DNA of 17,500 nucleotides from Salpingoeca rosetta. Its lineage: Eukaryota > Opisthokonta > Choanoflagellata > Craspedida > Salpingoecidae. The position numbers and the translations under genes are program-made. Every line of letters begins with the position of its first letter. The stretch's first letter is position 1. Below, piece by piece: positions 1-10,836 of the stretch. The DNA lies in assembly GCF_000188695.1 (NCBI RefSeq), contig NW_004754909.1, positions 629,954 through 647,453 on the forward strand, read 5' to 3'. The notes below the pieces were generated by a model. That model worked only from the letters and a program-made list of their open reading frames with translations. It had not been told where the DNA came from and did not search any database.

Positions 1-1884
1 GCCACCACCGTGAACCTGTACCTCAAGGGCAGCGTGTACCAGATTGAATCGACACACCTTCGCGCGCATCGCCTCCACTTTGTTGAAGAGGCAGACCAAC
101 AGCAACAGCAGCAGCAACGGCAACAGCAACGACAACAGCAACAGCAGCAGCAACGACAACAGCTACAGCAACAGCTACAGCAACAGCAACAGCAGGGTCA
201 TCCTTCAACAAGCCCAAACACCATTGATCGTGGCGCAACAACAGTCGATCTGCCCCCCTTATCGTCAGCTGGTGACCACAACAGCAGCAGCAGCAGCAGC
301 GTCGCACAGGCGCAGCACGATGCCCCCTCTGCCCATACGAGAACATCAGCCACTACTTCACCCGTCGTCGTGCCAGCCCGACAGCAGCGCGCGGTGATGG
401 CCAACGCTGCCGCTTTGAGAAGCGCATCTGCTTGTCAAATCTCGGCAATCTTGTGCGACGTCGACACGACTGAAGCACTGTGCAACGTGGCAGTGTGCAA
501 CCTCGTGTCTCTGGAGGCCCCCTTTGATGAGCACACTCTAGCTGCGCTGGTGTCCCTGCTGGAACAGCGGACGGGTGTGCTGAATCTGCCGCCTCTGGCT
601 AGCCTCACTGTGAGAACGGCGGCCACATGCGTGCACAGCCTGTGCCATGTGTCAAGCCTCTTCCTGTACCTCAGCCAGTGCGAGCAGCTCAAGGGGCTGC
701 ACAGCATCGACAGCGTGCACGTGATGCAATCTCCGCGCCTCCAGCGCATTGCAGACTTCAAGCGGGTCCGCACACTGATCCTCCACGACTGCCCGCAGCC
801 GCCGATCGCCACCCACGCGCTCACCGGCGTTGCCAGCACCCTCGCCCAGCTGCGCGAAGCACACGTGCACGCAGACGGCGGCGGGAGCACGGTGTCGATG
901 ATCTTCCGCTCGCCCGTCAACGACAACACGTTGCAGGGGTTGTGCCACGCCCATCACGTGCAGCTTCTCGATTGCTCCTTCGTCACTCGGCTCACCTCAC
1001 TGACGTGGGTGACCAGCCTTCACGTTGAGGACTTGAAGCAGGATGCCGTGATTCCAAAGTTCCACGCTGCAACACAGCTGGTGTTCCGCAACTGCCCACA
1101 CCTCAAGAGGCTTGAGGCTGGACCACGCCTGCAGCGGCTTCACGTCGCCAACTGCCCGCAGTTTGAAGGCCTGCCCACCATGTGCGTTGGTGTTTCCGTG
1201 GTGCTGAACAACACCGCCGTGACAGACTTCAGGCCCATTGCCGGCGTGCCTGAGTTGAGCTTGTCCAACATGGCTCACCTTGGTGGCACGACAACCCTGG
1301 AGGCGCGTGGTTTTACTGCAAAATGGCCCGTCAAGGGCATCACGGAGCTCCGGTCCAGCCTGCGTAAGCTCACACTGCGCAACCTGCCTGGCGCCAGTTG
1401 GCTGGAGACCATGCCCCACGTGGAGGTGTTTGTTGCCAAGGATTACGAGGCAACGGGCCCGGCGTACATGCCGCAGGCAGTGCGTGTGGAGCTGGAGGCC
1501 CCTGCAGCCATGCTCGAGCCCCTGTCCCACAGCGTGTGGACGCCAAGCCATCTACATGTGCACAACACGGACTCCTCGTGCATGAAGCTACTCGGCAGCC
1601 AAGCCGCCTTGCTGTTTGGCGGCGCTTTCGGCGGTGTGTGGGATGTGTCGTCCCGCCTTGGCATCAACTTGGAGACGCTGACGATGATCAACCTCCATGT
1701 GGTTCTCGGCGACGTGAAGGGTGTGCGGGACCTCAACCTCAGCAACTGCCTCGTCAACACGCGAACCAAGGAGGGCCAAGTGCCGGTGCTGAGCGAGTTG
1801 CCGCAGCAGCCGCAGCAGCAGCAGCACGATAGCCAAGATGCTGGCGGACAGCACACGGCAAGGAGCCGAGAAGCAGCGGGTTAG
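1..1884 (+). CDS. LRR-like protein with polyQ tracts (5' partial)
   Basis: One frame is open from the first base to TAG at 1882-1884, so the gene enters from the left. The GTG at position 10 is not a credible start because the frame continues upstream of it. A CAG/CAA-coded glutamine tract with scattered Arg and Leu occupies about 97-195, followed by a Ser/Ala/Thr-rich stretch to about 420. From about 480 to 1750 the protein has irregular leucine-rich repeats of roughly 20-25 residues, seen as 'LHVANCPQFEGLP', 'LVFRNCPHLKRLE', 'LTLRNLPGASWLETMP' and 'LNLSNCL'. The NCP/NLP motif falls where the LRR asparagine ladder is expected. A second short Q-rich patch (about 1804-1830) precedes the C-terminus. 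No transmembrane segment is visible. LRR proteins usually bind other proteins; no partner can be inferred here. I do not recognise the exact family, and the opposite-strand ORFs are shadows. Confidence 0.6.
   Translation, partial: ATTVNLYLKGSVYQIESTHLRAHRLHFVEEADQQQQQQQRQQQRQQQQQQQRQQLQQQLQQQQQQGHPSTSPNTIDRGATTVDLPPLSSAGDHNSSSSSSVAQAQHDAPSAHTRTSATTSPVVVPARQQRAVMANAAALRSASACQISAILCDVDTTEALCNVAVCNLVSLEAPFDEHTLAALVSLLEQRTGVLNLPPLASLTVRTAATCVHSLCHVSSLFLYLSQCEQLKGLHSIDSVHVMQSPRLQRIADFKRVRTLILHDCPQPPIATHALTGVASTLAQLREAHVHADGGGSTVSMIFRSPVNDNTLQGLCHAHHVQLLDCSFVTRLTSLTWVTSLHVEDLKQDAVIPKFHAATQLVFRNCPHLKRLEAGPRLQRLHVANCPQFEGLPTMCVGVSVVLNNTAVTDFRPIAGVPELSLSNMAHLGGTTTLEARGFTAKWPVKGITELRSSLRKLTLRNLPGASWLETMPHVEVFVAKDYEATGPAYMPQAVRVELEAPAAMLEPLSHSVWTPSHLHVHNTDSSCMKLLGSQAALLFGGAFGGVWDVSSRLGINLETLTMINLHVVLGDVKGVRDLNLSNCLVNTRTKEGQVPVLSELPQQPQQQQHDSQDAGGQHTARSREAAG
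97..195 (+). repeat. CAG/CAA polyglutamine-coding tract
   Basis: The tract mixes CAG and CAA with occasional CGG/CGA (Arg) and CTA (Leu) codons, giving glutamine blocks of up to seven residues. Interrupted codon use implies an old, purified tract rather than a fresh pure CAG expansion. A shorter AGC run, read in frame as serine, lies at about 281-300. Confidence 0.85.
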
Positions 1885-1971
1885 GCTGCGCCCTGGGCGA
1901 GCCAACCGGCACCGTTCAAAATGCAGGACACAGACGGAGTCAGGGAGTTGAAAGCGAGAGTGGATGAGAGG

Positions 1972-2004
1972 GTGAAAGTGAAAGTGAAAGTGAAAGTGAA
2001 AGTG
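1972..2004 (+). repeat. GTGAAA hexanucleotide microsatellite
   Basis: Five perfect GTGAAA copies plus a trailing GTG. The tract lies about 90 nt after the LRR gene stop, in probable 3' UTR or spacer. Confidence 0.95.
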
Positions 2005-2274
2005 GCGTGCTGTGGTGTGTTGCTTTCTTGCCTGTGTTGTTGTTCTTTGTATGAGGCGTGTGCGTTCAAGCCATGTTCTCTTCACTTGCTTGTCAGTCAA
2101 AGAAGTCAAAAGAGTAAAGGCCTGTTCTTGGGCACAGGGCACAGGGCACAGGAGGTAGATGGAAGGAACAAAGGAACAAAGCTGCTGAATTGGCTGAGTA
2201 GGAATCCTTGCAATCAGAAGAGAGCAAGCATGTTTGCACTTTTGCAGCAGGTTGAAGGGTTGAGGCGTGTTAGG

Positions 2275-2302
2275 TTTTTTTTTTTTTTGGGGGGGGGGGG
2301 GG
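2275..2302 (+). repeat. Adjacent T14 and G14 homopolymers
   Basis: Fourteen T residues (2275-2288) are followed directly by fourteen G residues (2289-2302), then a GGA-rich stretch. The tract lies about 145 nt upstream of the small secreted protein ATG. Homopolymers of this length are prone to sequencing error, so the exact counts may not be reliable. Confidence 0.9.
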
Positions 2303-2445
2303 AGGAGGAGGTTGTTTGCTTTTGTTTAACGGTCCTTCGGCCGTGCGCGGTGTTGTTCCACTGGCACTGGGCAGTTTTTTTTCTGGAGGAAGAAGCAAAG
2401 AAACAAGCAAAGCAGCAAGAAGCAAGAAGCAAAAGCAAGCTAGAG

Positions 2446-2730
2446 ATGCAGTGGCGGTGTGTTGCGATTGCTGTGCTGATGGCACTGGCGGCGACGGTGC
2501 TGGTGACGGCAGTTGCCACCACGGCGGCGCCTGTCACTGCGAAGCTGGTGCTACACACACAAATGGCCACTGGGCCCGGGAGCGATTGCGTGGCCAAGGC
2601 GTGCTCACAAACGTGCATCCCAAGCACGGTGCAAGAATGGGGCAACTGCTGCAACCACACCGACACCTGTCGGTTTGATGTGGTGTTCCAGGACTATCGC
2701 TGCATTCCAGCCGGCCTCATTTGCTCTTGA
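2446..2730 (+). CDS. Small secreted eight-cysteine protein
   Basis: This intronless frame encodes 94 residues. I chose the ATG at 2446 because a typical signal peptide begins there: MQWRC followed by a long Ala/Val/Leu hydrophobic run to about residue 21-32. The mature part has eight cysteines at C48, C53, C57, C68, C69, C75, C86 and C93, i.e. C-x4-C-x3-C-x10-CC-x5-C-x10-C-x6-C. This even number fits four disulfides in an extracellular protein. N70-H-T is a possible N-glycosylation site. The single CC pair between flanking cysteines recalls knottin-like small disulfide-rich folds, but I recognise no family and assign no activity. No transmembrane segment or GPI signal follows. Its TGA is followed at once by a TG-repeat region. 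The gene is convergent with the MRH-like gene downstream. A further spliced 3' exon cannot be ruled out. Confidence 0.68.
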   Translation: MQWRCVAIAVLMALAATVLVTAVATTAAPVTAKLVLHTQMATGPGSDCVAKACSQTCIPSTVQEWGNCCNHTDTCRFDVVFQDYRCIPAGLICS

Positions 2731-3519
2731 GCATGTCGTGTGCGTGTGCATGTATGTGTGTGTGTGTGCATGTGTGTGTGTGTGTGTGTGCATGTGTGTG
2801 TGTGTGTGTGCTGTGTGCGTGACCCTCCCCCCTCCCCCCACCCCTCTCTGTCTGTCTCTGTCTCTCTGTCTGTCTCTCTGTCTGTCTCTCCCCCCCCCCG
2901 CTCTCTCTGCCTCGTCACCCCTCTGCCGTCAATGCTCCTTCTTTTGTGTGCTTCTTGCTGCCACATTCAATTCCTCCACCCCTCCCCCATATCTCTTTTC
3001 CGTCGCCCGTGCTCTGTTGCTGGTTACGTTACATATCCTCCCGCCTGACACTGCTGCTGCGTCATGCTGTTGCCTGTTACTGCACCAAGTTGTCTCTAAT
3101 GAGTACACAAGGCAATATGCATTCGTTTCTTCCTTCGCCCAGCGCACGTCACATCACGTCAGGCCAGTCAGTGCGTTTAGTGTGGTGGTCGTCGGGGGGG
3201 GGGGGGATGTGGAAGCAAACAAAGAGGCGAGAAAGAGGGGGGAGCGGATGAAGCAGATAATCGGGAAGGGATGAGGGAAGATAACAAGAAGGGGAAAGGC
3301 GCCAAGTAAGCAAGCAGGCAGGCAGCGTAACGTTGGCCTGCGAGGGGCGCGGGGAAGAACTGCAGGTGAGCACGCGCAGAGCGCGCATGTCACATTTCAA
3401 CGTGTGGTAAAGCAAGGAGGGGCAACAGGAGGAGTGCTGTGAGCGGTGCACACGCACGCGTGTAACGTGTCATTCCGACATCACCAACGCGTCACAGCCA
3501 CGGTGGGCGAGAGTTGCCT
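2731..3519. other. Convergent intergenic spacer, low complexity
   Basis: The spacer between the secreted eight-cysteine gene (plus) and the MRH-like gene (minus) should hold both 3' UTRs. It contains a TG-rich tract (about 2738-2818), a pyrimidine-rich stretch of CCTC, CTGT and CTCT units (about 2822-2915), a G13 run (3194-3206) and purine-rich sequence (about 3207-3300). ORFs of 60-100 codons here are translated low-complexity sequence with no recognisable domain. I see no gene or RNA structure and no AATAAA on either strand. Confidence 0.6.
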
Positions 3520-5002
<1,483 letters not shown>

Positions 5003-5333
5003 TGTCTTCCTTGTTGCTTGCTTGCTTGCTGTTGGGTTGGTTGGAGGTGCTTTCAAATGCACCGTATGGGCCGGCCTATTCCTAGGTCACCACCACACGC
5101 AAGTTTGCCTTTGGCTTCCACAAGCAAAGTCAAAGCTGCCTTTTTGCTGTGAGAGAGAAGGAAGGGAAGCGAGGGGGAAAGCACGTTGTTCGCCTGCAAA
5201 CACACACCTTCACCCACCAACCAGACCTCTTTCGCTTCCATCGCGTCCACTTCCCCAGCACTCCTTGGATCCTTCTCTTCTCCTGCACCGTTTGATCCTG
5301 CCCCCCCCCCCCATTGCCCATCAACCGTAAGCC
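5003..5333. promoter_or_regulatory. Divergent intergenic promoter region
   Basis: The MRH-like gene starts leftward at 5002 and the USP36-like gene starts rightward at 5334, so these 331 bp must contain both 5' UTRs and probably both promoters. Visible features are GCTT-type repeats near 5013-5030, a C/T-rich stretch from about 5208 and a C-rich run at about 5301-5312, 20 nt before the USP ATG. I see no TATA box. No gene is apparent inside. Confidence 0.6.
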
Positions 5334-5838
5334 ATGGGGAAGAACAGGAACAAGTTCAAGCACAACAAGCACAACAAGCACAACAAACATCATGGTCCCA
5401 AGAGGGATGTGACCGCGATGATTGACGCGGTCAGTGTGCCAGTGAGCTACCTCCTGGCTGCCCCGCTGGTTGTGCGTGGGTGCTGTGCGTGGGTGCTGTG
5501 GTGTGTGGTGTGTGATGTGTGCTGTGGTGGGTGCTGTGGTGGGTACGATCTGCATTTCAAGTGCCACCGTTCTGCTCAACATGCTTGTCGTTGCCCGGTT
5601 GCATCCATCTCTCTCTCTGTCTCTCTCTGTCTCTCTCTCTGTGTGTGTGTGTGTGTCTCTCTCTCTCTGTCCTCTCTCTCTCTCTCTCCCCCCACTTGTA
5701 GAACATTCGCGCACACGATAACGTGTGGAACAAGCGCATCCAGTTTGAGCCTGCACAGGATCTCAAAGCAGCAACCGGCGGCCTCACCGGAACCCTGTCA
5801 GTGAAACGTCCAGGTATGTCGACCCATGGAACGGAACA

Positions 5839-5926
<88 letters not shown>

Positions 5927-6811
5927 CGTGAATATGTGGATGCCGCCTGGGTTTTTTCCTGTCTCCATCATGGCTTTGCTTGCATGTCTCCATCATGGCT
6001 CATGACTTATGATGGACGTGTGCAATGCCATCCCGGTTGTTCGTACCTGCAGAGAACGGATCGGCAGGTGCTTCCCACGTGCACCTTCGTGACAAAGATG
6101 GCTTTGTCGAGGCAAAGCGCCAGCTCTTCAACCAGGTCAGCATTGCTTGTGCTAGCGCATCACAAGGAGACGTGACAATATTCACACACACACGCAAGCG
6201 TCACTATATGTGTGTCGATGTGTGTGAGTGTATGCATGTCATAAGTGTACATGTGTGTGTGTGTTTGTGAGCCTGTGCATGCCACATGTGTGTATGTGTG
6301 GTTGCGTCTTGACTGTGCTGGCCATGGCGCCTGCTCACTGTAACTCTTCGCTGAATCGACAGAACACCCTCCGCGTGACATGGAAGAAGCCGCGGCCCAT
6401 GGGCGCCGGTCTTGGCAACCTCGGCAACACGTGCTTCCTCAATGCCACGCTCCAGGTGCACCCATACCCCGGCTTTGTTGTGCACTGCAACGCTCGCCGT
6501 CGCACTTGGCATGTCTGCACTTGGTCTCCTTGCACAACCTGCTCTGCCCCGAAACTCACGTCGACACGCAACGCTCTGTTCTCTCACATCAGTGTCTCGC
6601 GTACACCCCAGCTCTGGCCAACTTCTGCCTGTGTAAGCACACCTTGCTTGCCATGTCCTTTGCTTTGTCGATCTTTGCTCGAGTATTCATGGTCAACGAG
6701 TCACCACTGCCGCTCCACTGCCGCAGCGTTGGCTTTTTTCTTCTCTCTTGCATCTCACCTTGTTCGTTCACGTTGTGGCAACACACATACTCATCCCCCG
6801 TTTTCCATCAT

Positions 6812-6890
<79 letters not shown>

Positions 6891-7429
6891 CATTCACACA
6901 CACACACCGTCTCTCACTGTCTCACATGCGTACAAACGTATACACACACGTGTTTCATTCTTGTGTGTTGCAGCTGGGCAGTACCAGCGCACACACACGC
7001 CGCAGCCCGGGTTTGATGCGATGAAGCTTGTTGAGCTGCACGTGCACCGCTCCCTCACTAGCCCAAAGCGCACCGTGCTCCCAAAGGGAATCATCAACCA
7101 CCTCAGACGTACGCTGCAGAAGCGCGTGTGCGTGTGCATGCATGCGTGCGTGCATGTGTGCGTGCGCATGCGTTCGTGCGTGTGAGTGTGTGTAATTGCG
7201 CATGCACGAATGCAAGCCGAGACAGCTGTTGCACGAGATCACAAATGCGTGCACACATGCCTCTCTACTTTCATCACATGCGTGCGTGGTTGCAGAGATC
7301 AACAAGGCGTTCCGGCATTACCAGCAGCAGGATGCACACGAGTTCTTCATCTGCCTCCTCGACGCCATGCAGACGGCCCTGCTCGGCGACTACAAGAAGT
7401 GAGCGTGATGGATGGTGTGTGCATGTGTG

Positions 7430-7511
<82 letters not shown>

Positions 7512-9409
7512 AGACAGGGCGAGGCATGCGCAGCTCCTGCAATTGGGGGAATAGGCGCTTGCGTTTGATGCCCTGGCGAACTTTGGCTCATCATTTCCTT
7601 GTGAACACCAACACGTCATCACCATTATCACCGCCGCCCTGTCCAACACCCCCCCCCCCGCTTCGCATCTCAGCCTTGACCTGCGTGTGCAAGAAACAAC
7701 TGTCCTCCACCACATCTTTGGCGGTGAGTGCACACAACGCGCACGAGCGACTCAAGTCCTGGTGGTGGTGGTGCTGCTGATGATGGTGGTCATCGTGAAC
7801 ATGATGTGCGTGCGTGGCGTGTGTGTGTGTGTGCGTGTGTGCGTGCGTGGCATGTGTGTGTGTGTGTGCGTGCGTGGCATGTGTGTGAGTGTGAGTGTAC
7901 ATGCACGTGTGACTGGGCGAACACCTGACATTACATTTGACGCGACATCTGCGCCTGATGCGTACGTGTGCACGTGTGTGCGTGTTGTGACCAGGGTACC
8001 TCCGCTCTCAGATCCAGTGTGTGCGGTGCAAGCACTGCTCAAACACCTTTGAATCGTTTTTCGATCTCAGCATCGACATCAAGGCCGCAAACTCGGTACA
8101 CACCTTTGCATGTGCATGTGCATGTGCATGTGCATGTGCGTGTGTGTGTGTCTGTGTGTGTGTCTATGTGTGCGTATGTGCGTGATTGTACATGTGCATG
8201 TGTGAATGTGTGAATGTGTGTACATGTGTATGTGTGTTAATGTTTGCATATGACTCGGGCGTTGCTGTGTTCAAATGGTGCTGACGGTTGTTACCCCTGT
8301 TCTTTCTGCAGTTGACGCGAGCGCTGCAGCAGTTTGTGACCAAAGAGCTGCTCTTCAAAACAAACTCCTACAGCTGCAGCGGGTAAATTCGCAGCTGTTT
8401 GCAGTTGGTCTGTGTTTGTGTGTGCGCGCGCGCGTGTGTGTGCGCGCGCGTGTGTGTGTGTGTGCGCGTGTGTGTGTTTGCATTCGCACATGAGGATCTT
8501 TTGTGCACGCAAGTCCAATGTGCTGCAGCTGTATCCAACCTTGCTGTGTGATCCTCCTGACTGACACCACCCCCACTCTCACCCTCTCCCTCGACACTGT
8601 GTGTGTGCGTGTGTGTGTGAACTGTCTGCCATACTCTGTCGTCCACTCTGTGGTGTGTGCATGCTAGGTGCAAGAACAAAGTGCCAGCGACCAAGCAGCT
8701 GACCATCCACCGCCTGCCAAACGTCCTCTGTATCCAACTCAAGCGCTTCAGCTTCATGAGGTTGCAGGAACGATGATGATGGCGATGGTGGTTGTTCGAG
8801 GGGCTCCTGCGGTGACGGTAGTTGAAGCGTCTGTGATTGTTGACGTGGAGTTGTGGTGGTGATGGCCAAGTGTACGATTGTCCGAAGAATGAATGGGACC
8901 AATGGACGAGAATGCAATGCAGCTGTGTTTGCATGTTTGCTTACATGCCCGTGTTCGTGTACAATCCTGCGTGCCTTTTCCTGTGTTGTGCTGCAGCCAC
9001 TTTGGGTCGAAGCTGCGACACAAGGTTTCGTATCCGATGCAACTGAACGTCCACGAGTTCCTCTCCCGCTCCATTGTGAGTCGCTGCACCTGCTTGCGCT
9101 GGCGTCTGCACTTGTGCATACGTGTGCGAGTGTGAGTGCGATTGTGTGTGCGTCTGCACTTGTGCATACGTGTGCGAGTGTGAGTGCGATTGTGTGTGCG
9201 TCTGCACTTGTGCATACGTGTGCGAGTGTGAGTGCGATTGTGTGTGCGTCTGCACTTGTGCATACGTGTGCGAGTGTGAGTGCGATTGTGTGTGTGTGTG
9301 AGTGCGACTGTGTGTGTGTGTGCGAGTGTGAGTGCGAGTGTGAGTGCGACTGTGTGTGTGTGTGCGAGTGTGAGTGCGAGTGTGAGTGCGAATGTGTGTG
9401 TGTGAGTGC

Positions 9410-9447
<38 letters not shown>

Positions 9448-10780
9448 CAGTTTGTCTGACCTGTGCCAGCACTCTTTATTTCCTCGTTGTTGCACCCAAC
9501 ACACCACACCACGCACGCACAACGCACCGCTCACGCACCTACCACCACCTACCACCCCCATCACCCACGAAAATTCCTTCTGTATTCTTTGCTGGCACTG
9601 CCTCAGCGGTCCCGCATCTCGCGTGGGGCGTGCCGGTACGAGCTGTACGGTGTGCTGGTGCACCTGGGGGCCACGCTCTCCTCGGGACACTACATCGCCT
9701 ACGTGCGCGCTGCAAACGGCATGTGGTACTGTGCTGACGACGACGACGTGAGTAGATTGGCGTGACGCAATGCTGCGAGCATGAGGGGGTGGAGTGGGGT
9801 GGAGCGGAGGGTAAGGGTAAGGGTTAGGATGTGTGTGGGTGTGTATGCATGTACAGTGTTGTGCGCGCGCGCTTGTGTGTGTGTGTTGTATATGCTCGTG
9901 CGGTCGTGCAAGTGCGTTTTGCATTTGTGCGTGCGTGTGCACTGCATATCCTTGAACGGATACACGTTGCCCTCTGGCCTTGATTCCATTCTCTCCGTTC
10001 TCATCATCTCTCACGCCCATTCCCAACAAATCACAACCTGTTTGCGATGCCACTGGTTTGCAGGTCCGCTTTTCAAAGGAGAACGAGGTGCTCAATCAGG
10101 CTGCGTATATGCTGTTTTACACGCGCACAGACAACAAGCCGCCACCTACCGCCTACTGCCCACAGCCGAAGGTGTGCATGGACGTGTGCGCGCATGTACA
10201 TGTGTGTGTGTGTTTGTGTGTATGTGTGTGCAAATGTGTGCATGTGTGAACATGTGCATGTGTGCGTGAATGTGTGGAGGTTGAAAGCAGCACGTGTGTA
10301 TGTGTGCGCGCGTTTGAGTACTTTGCGTTTTGTTTGTTTTGCGTGTTTTTGTGTGCTTATGTGTGTTGTGTGTGTTTGTTGTGTGCTTGTGTGCTTGTTG
10401 TGTTCTGTGCGCTGACTGCCGTTTGCCCTGGCCACCACCAGGCTGAGGTGCCCGCCAAAGCAGCGGCGAAGCAGAAGGCGTCACCCGCAGACACAAACCA
10501 GCAGCAGCAGCAGCAGCAGCAGATAACGAAGCAGGGTCAAGCGGATGCAAGCAAGGACAAGCCAGCACAGGCGGCTGCCATGCAAGGTGTGGAACAGCAA
10601 CAGCAACAACAGCAACAGAAGAAGAAGAAAGCGGAGAAGCCAGCGGCTGGCAGTGCGAGTTCGCTCATGGACGGCGTCGCGGCAGCTGTTGCTTCCTCAG
10701 GTGGGTGCAATTGGCGTCTTGTGTATTGTGGTTGAGCTGCACATAACAAGCTGTAGCAGGGGCTAGAAGAAGTGATTACC

Positions 10781-10836
<56 letters not shown>

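Larger units (their letters stand above)
1885..2445. other. Intergenic spacer with hexamer and T14G14 tracts
   Basis: This stretch separates the LRR gene stop from the small secreted protein start. It presumably holds the 3' end of the first transcript and the promoter and 5' UTR of the second. It contains five GTGAAA units (1972-2004), a T14G14 block (2275-2302) and a purine-rich A/G leader (about 2388-2440) just before the ATG. I see no gene, no AATAAA and no clear TATA box. An open frame does run upstream of the 2446 ATG, but it reads through homopolymer-coded Phe and Gly and looks non-coding. Confidence 0.6.
5334..6135 (+). other. USP36: USP36-like exons 1-3: N-terminal leader
   Basis: Exon 1 is 5334-5441, exon 2 is 5702-5813 and exon 3 is 6053-6135, with phases 0, 1, 0. 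Exon 1 begins MGKNRNKFK and has three KHN units, a strongly basic His/Asn/Lys leader that could be a nuclear or nucleolar signal (inference). Exon 2 carries 'NKRIQFEPAQ', similar to the pre-catalytic motif of animal USP36. The exon 1 end is the least certain: I used the GTGAGC donor at 5442, but GTCAGT 12 nt earlier also keeps frame and would remove four residues. Confidence 0.78.
6363..10171 (+). other. USP36: USP36-like exons 4-14: catalytic domain
   Basis: Exons are 6363-6455, 6593-6632, 6974-7108, 7296-7398, 7674-7723, 7995-8095, 8312-8382, 8668-8760, 8997-9075, 9607-9747 and 10064-10171. Exon 4 has the catalytic Cys box. Exon 5 is only 40 nt ('CLAYTPALANF'). Exon 7 has 'QQQDAHEF'. Exon 8 ends in 'HHIFG' and exon 9 gives 'YLRSQIQCVRCKHC', the first half of the zinc ribbon; exons 10 and 11 complete it across the intron. 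Exon 13 carries the His box and 'MWYCADDDD'. Exon 14 ends the domain at 'YMLFYTR'. All three catalytic positions are intact, so the enzyme should be active. The donor after exon 11 (GTTGCA) is the weakest-looking site. Confidence 0.9.

Noticed and set aside
10..12. GTG at position 10 as start codon of the LRR-like gene, in a Kozak-like context
   Set aside because: The frame is open upstream to the window edge and GTG starts are rare in eukaryotes, so the gene is treated as 5' partial.
435..1551. Minus-strand ORFs opposite the LRR-like gene
   Set aside because: Composition is typical of antisense GC-rich coding DNA. The plus strand shows regular LRR motifs and the longer frame.
2605..3457. 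ORFs on both strands in the convergent spacer
   Set aside because: They encode CVCV, HTHT or Pro/Ser/Leu runs from TG and CT tracts; no signal peptide, domain or splice logic supports them.
5003..5062. Upstream in-frame ATG at 5062 for the MRH-like protein
   Set aside because: It would put about 20 polar residues in front of a normal signal peptide; ATG 5002 gives a proper signal sequence.
9102..9293. CRISPR-like array (48-bp direct repeats)
   Set aside because: The units are contiguous with no unique spacers and lie in a eukaryotic intron; it is a minisatellite.
8941..10095. 384-codon minus-strand ORF with His/Thr/Ser-rich repeats
   Set aside because: It is the reverse translation of TG repeats and the 48-bp minisatellite and crosses USP36-like exons 12 and 13 antisense; it has no domain-like region.
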